A stretch of DNA of 26,278 bases from Sporisorium sorghi (Eukaryota; Basidiomycota; Ustilaginomycetes; Ustilaginales; Ustilaginaceae): NCBI GenBank assembly GCA_023212695.1, contig JALCCG010000289.1, positions 1 to 26,278 of the forward strand. Reading direction: 5' to 3'. The notes under the pieces are model-generated. The model saw only the letters and a program-made list of their open reading frames with translations. It ran no database searches and was not told the DNA's origin. Both the position numbers and the translations under genes were made by a program. Positions 24,178 to 26,278 of this stretch are shown one piece after another (positions within the stretch are counted from its first letter, which is position 1; each line of letters starts with the position of its first letter).

Positions 24178-25130
24178 CTAGCTGAGAGAGCCGTTGACAA
24201 CGGGGCTTGCGCCGGTGGAAGGAGTCTTCTTGTGACCATGCAGACCATAAAGCTTCTCGATCTCCTCCTGCGCCCTCTCGATGCCCTTGAAGTACCTGAC
24301 GGTACGCACGCGCAGCTCGGACGTAGCGTCCTCGTCCGAAACCAGCAGCGCATTCGGGTGGAGCTGGATGCACGACACAGTGTTCATGTGGTTGACGCCC
24401 TCCTCGACGCACTTTGCCAGCGCATGCGCCTTGTGCTGGCCCACAATAATCACCAGAATCTCCCGTGCGTCCATGACCGTCTGCACGCCCACCGTCAGCG
24501 CCATGCGCGGCACCTTGAGCGGGTCATTATCGAAAAACCTCGAGTTGTCCAAGACCGTGTCATACGCGAGCGTCTTGATCCGCGTGCGCGAAGCCAGCGA
24601 CGAACCAGGCTCGTTGAACGCAATGTGGCCGTCGGACCCGACACCTGCCATGAAGAGGTCGATGCCGCCCACGGCCTGGATCTTGGCCTCGTAGCGATTG
24701 CACTCCTCAACCAGATCCGGCGCATTGCCATCGAGGATGTGCACGTTCTGGGGCTGGATGTCGATGTGGCTGAAAAAGTTGTTCCACATGAACGAGTGGT
24801 AGGACTCCGGGTGCGATTTGGGAAGAGCGACGTACTCGTCCATGTTGAAGGTAATGACGTTTTTGAACGAGACGCGGCCCTCGCGATGAATCTGGATGAG
24901 CTGCTTGTACGTGTCGAGGGGCGAGGAACCGGTGGGGCAGCCGAGGACAAAGGGTCGGTCGGTGACTTCAAAGTGCGCGTTGATGCGCTTGGCTACGTAC
25001 TCGCCGACCTGTAGATACGCAAAATGTTTCTGTTAGCTGCGGTCGACACGGAGTGGTAGATGAGCGAAAAAGACGACAGACTTACGTATTGGCCCACAGC
25101 GGCTTTGCTATCTCGAATGATGTAGCGCAT
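24178..25130 (-). CDS. NAG1: Glucosamine-6-phosphate deaminase (isomerase)
   Basis: Two exons on the minus strand, complement(join(24178..25008,25086..25130)), giving 291 residues. The enzyme converts glucosamine-6-phosphate to fructose-6-phosphate plus ammonia, the last step of N-acetylglucosamine catabolism. Exon 1 gives the family start MRYIIRD; exon 2 gives GCPTGSSP (38-45, phosphate loop), NMDEYV with D72, and [16 protein letters not shown] (137-152) with D141, H143 and E148. After splicing, these four catalytic residues take the same numbers as in E. coli NagB, which strongly supports the intron. The C-terminal tail past about 275 is Ser/Thr-rich and extra to the bacterial enzyme. Fungal NAG genes often cluster with a GlcNAc-6-P deacetylase and a GlcNAc kinase, but neither is in the window. 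It is convergent with the zinc-cluster factor, with 129 bp between the stops. Confidence 0.97.
25009..25085 (-). other. Intron of NAG1 (77 nt)
   Basis: On the minus strand it starts GTAAGT at 25085 and ends CTACAG at 25009, with a perfect CTAAC branch site at 25036-25032. Phase 0, between Tyr15 and Val16. Confidence 0.92.
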
Positions 25131-25237
25131 TTTGGATGTGTTTGCTGAGGCTGTTGAGCGAGAAGGTGGCGACAATGTCGTTGCAAGAGCAGAGAGAAAG
25201 TCGATGGCATACAGCCATCTGCAAACGACTCAAACAC

Positions 25238-25243
25238 TATATA
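25238..25243 (-). promoter_or_regulatory. TATA box of NAG1
   Basis: Read on the minus strand, TGTATATAG lies about 110 bp upstream of the NAG1 ATG. Confidence 0.5.
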
Positions 25244-25496
25244 CAATGGTCAGCCCCAGGTTTGGCGTGCAAAGTGGCTGGACCAAGCGTCGGCCTCGAC
25301 AAGTACGGACTGACCACACACTGAGCGGAATCGTCATCCGCACCCGCGCTAAGAAGGTAAGCGGAGCCTGACAGGTGGTAAAAGAGACAGCCGCGCCCGA
25401 TAGCGAAACAAGGTTTTCAGCTCGGCGCGCTCGGCGTGGCATCGGACCGACACAGCGAAGCTGCGAAAAGGGTTGACCGGCTTTACAACTCAGAGC

Positions 25497-25586
25497 AAAA
25501 AAGAAAAAAGAAAAAAAAAAAAAGAAAAAAGAAAAAAGAAAAAAAGAATTCGCCGAAAACGGCGAGATCAAAAAAAAAAAAAAAAA
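25497..25586. repeat. A-rich low-complexity block with embedded hairpin
   Basis: AAAAAG-type repeats run from 25497 to about 25546, followed by the perfect hairpin TCGCCG-AAAA-CGGCGA (25550-25565), then A17 at 25570-25586. The block is about 370 bp upstream of NAG1. Confidence 0.9.
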
Positions 25587-26200
25587 TTGTCGCCTCTGCA
25601 CGCAGCTCGAGATAACCGATTGATTGTTCCCTTGAACAGCGGCTTCACTGTGACGGCTCTTCCGCAAAGATGCTTCTTTGGCGAGTCGGACGCTCCGAAG
25701 CGATGACTGTGATTGGAATTGATGGCCTGCTGCTGCTCTTCCAACGTCGGGGTCATTGATGAGAAAAGAAAATTCGCCCGGCTGGGAACTGCGTTTTGAC
25801 TTTGACCGACCGAGACGCGACGACCCAAGCTTGGCTCGGCTGACTCGGGAGGGTTGTGCTTAGAGCCACGACCCTCGACCAGAGACAGCGTCAGCCTTCA
25901 CTCATTCTAGTCAAGATACTTGAGATGAAGAAAGAAACGTGATCCATGGGCCTGAACAAAGACCGGAGAGCAACCCGATGCAAGTGCAGCACCAGAGTAA
26001 ACAGCCTCAGCGGGTGGCTGAGCGAGAGAAAGCGAAAATGATAAAGTGAGCCTAACGCGCCTGTTGTTGGATTTTGAGGTGGCACGCTGCAGCGTTTCTG
26101 TTCGGATGATTTCATCATTGCCACTGCTGGCACTGCTGGCTCATGGCGCTCGCTCCCGCCGCCGACGACAGCGACGCTGCACACCAATTTCATGCCCTTT

Positions 26201-26202
26201 TT

Positions 26203-26277
<75 letters not shown>

Positions 26278-26278
26278 T
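26201..26278. repeat. TTTA tetranucleotide array at the right edge
   Basis: About 19 uninterrupted TTTA copies run to the last base of the window, so the true array length is unknown. Confidence 0.95.

Larger units (their letters stand above)
25131..26278. other. NAG1 promoter and gene-poor right end
   Basis: 1148 bp without a supported gene. The first part is the NAG1 promoter with a TATATA at 25238-25243. Further out are A-rich stretches, a short hairpin and a TTTA array. A minus-strand frame at about 25891-26193 shows no domain or convincing codon bias. Confidence 0.55.

Noticed and set aside
24127..25014. 295-codon frame antisense to NAG1
   Set aside because: It mirrors the conserved deaminase codons and carries no recognisable domain.
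25891..26193. 100-codon minus-strand frame near the right end
   Set aside because: No domain, weak codon bias and no splice or promoter support; the hydrophobic first residues are not followed by a credible secreted protein.
1..26278. CRISPR arrays, phage genes, rRNA, or a complete secondary-metabolite cluster
   Set aside because: No spaced direct repeats, viral structural genes, rRNA or core synthase genes are present; the genes are typical fungal nuclear genes.

Overview
The window looks like a piece of a nuclear chromosome from a smut fungus or close relative (Ustilaginomycotina, Basidiomycota). Reasons: compact eukaryotic genes with GC-rich third positions, mostly intronless; three short GT-AG introns (74, 77 and 99 nt) with CTNAC/CTGAT branch-point-like sites; A at -3 of most start codons; a fungal Zn(II)2Cys6 regulator; and fungal-type housekeeping proteins. 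The species is inferred, not proven. No rRNA, convincing tRNA, transposon, virus or CRISPR array was found.

Layout, left to right. (1) 1-1639: poly-T, then DPH7/RRT2 (+), a WD40 diphthamide enzyme. (2) 1794-4202: Cdt2-like WD40 substrate receptor (-), tail to tail with DPH7 and divergent from (3) methionine-R-sulfoxide reductase MsrB (+, 4618-5292). Their shared promoter carries two MluI cell-cycle boxes. (4) HTD2-like mitochondrial hydroxyacyl-thioester dehydratase (-, two exons, 5380-6521), divergent from (5) APS kinase (+, 7033-7644). (6) After 1.3 kb without a gene, a small secreted, probably GPI-anchored Ser/Ala-rich protein (+, two exons, 8984-9628). (7) An unrecognised mitochondrial protein (+, 9977-10735). 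(8) A clan-86-like cytochrome P450 (+, 11780-13519). (9) A DUF1479 putative Fe(II)/2-oxoglutarate oxygenase with a mitochondrial presequence (+, 14122-15717). (10) A large diacylglycerol-lipase-like class-3 lipase (-, 15919-18567). (11) Phosphoglucomutase-2/phosphoribomutase (-, 19190-21055), divergent from (12) a Zn(II)2Cys6 transcription factor (+, 21838-24048), which is convergent with (13) glucosamine-6-phosphate deaminase (-, two exons, 24178-25130). The right end is 1.1 kb of A-rich and simple-repeat DNA ending in a TTTA array.

Most of this is ordinary housekeeping gene order, not an obvious operon-like system. Themes that recur: four proteins carry mitochondrial-type presequences (MsrB, HTD2, the 9977 protein, DUF1479). 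Several are lipid enzymes (HTD2, P450, lipase). Two sugar-phosphate enzymes flank the zinc-cluster regulator. The best leads are the paired MCB boxes before cdt2, the CDK-site-rich N-terminal extension of Cdt2, alternative-start mitochondrial forms (MsrB especially), a 74-bp hairpin upstream of the lipase, and three uncharacterised proteins (small GPI protein, 9977 protein, DUF1479).
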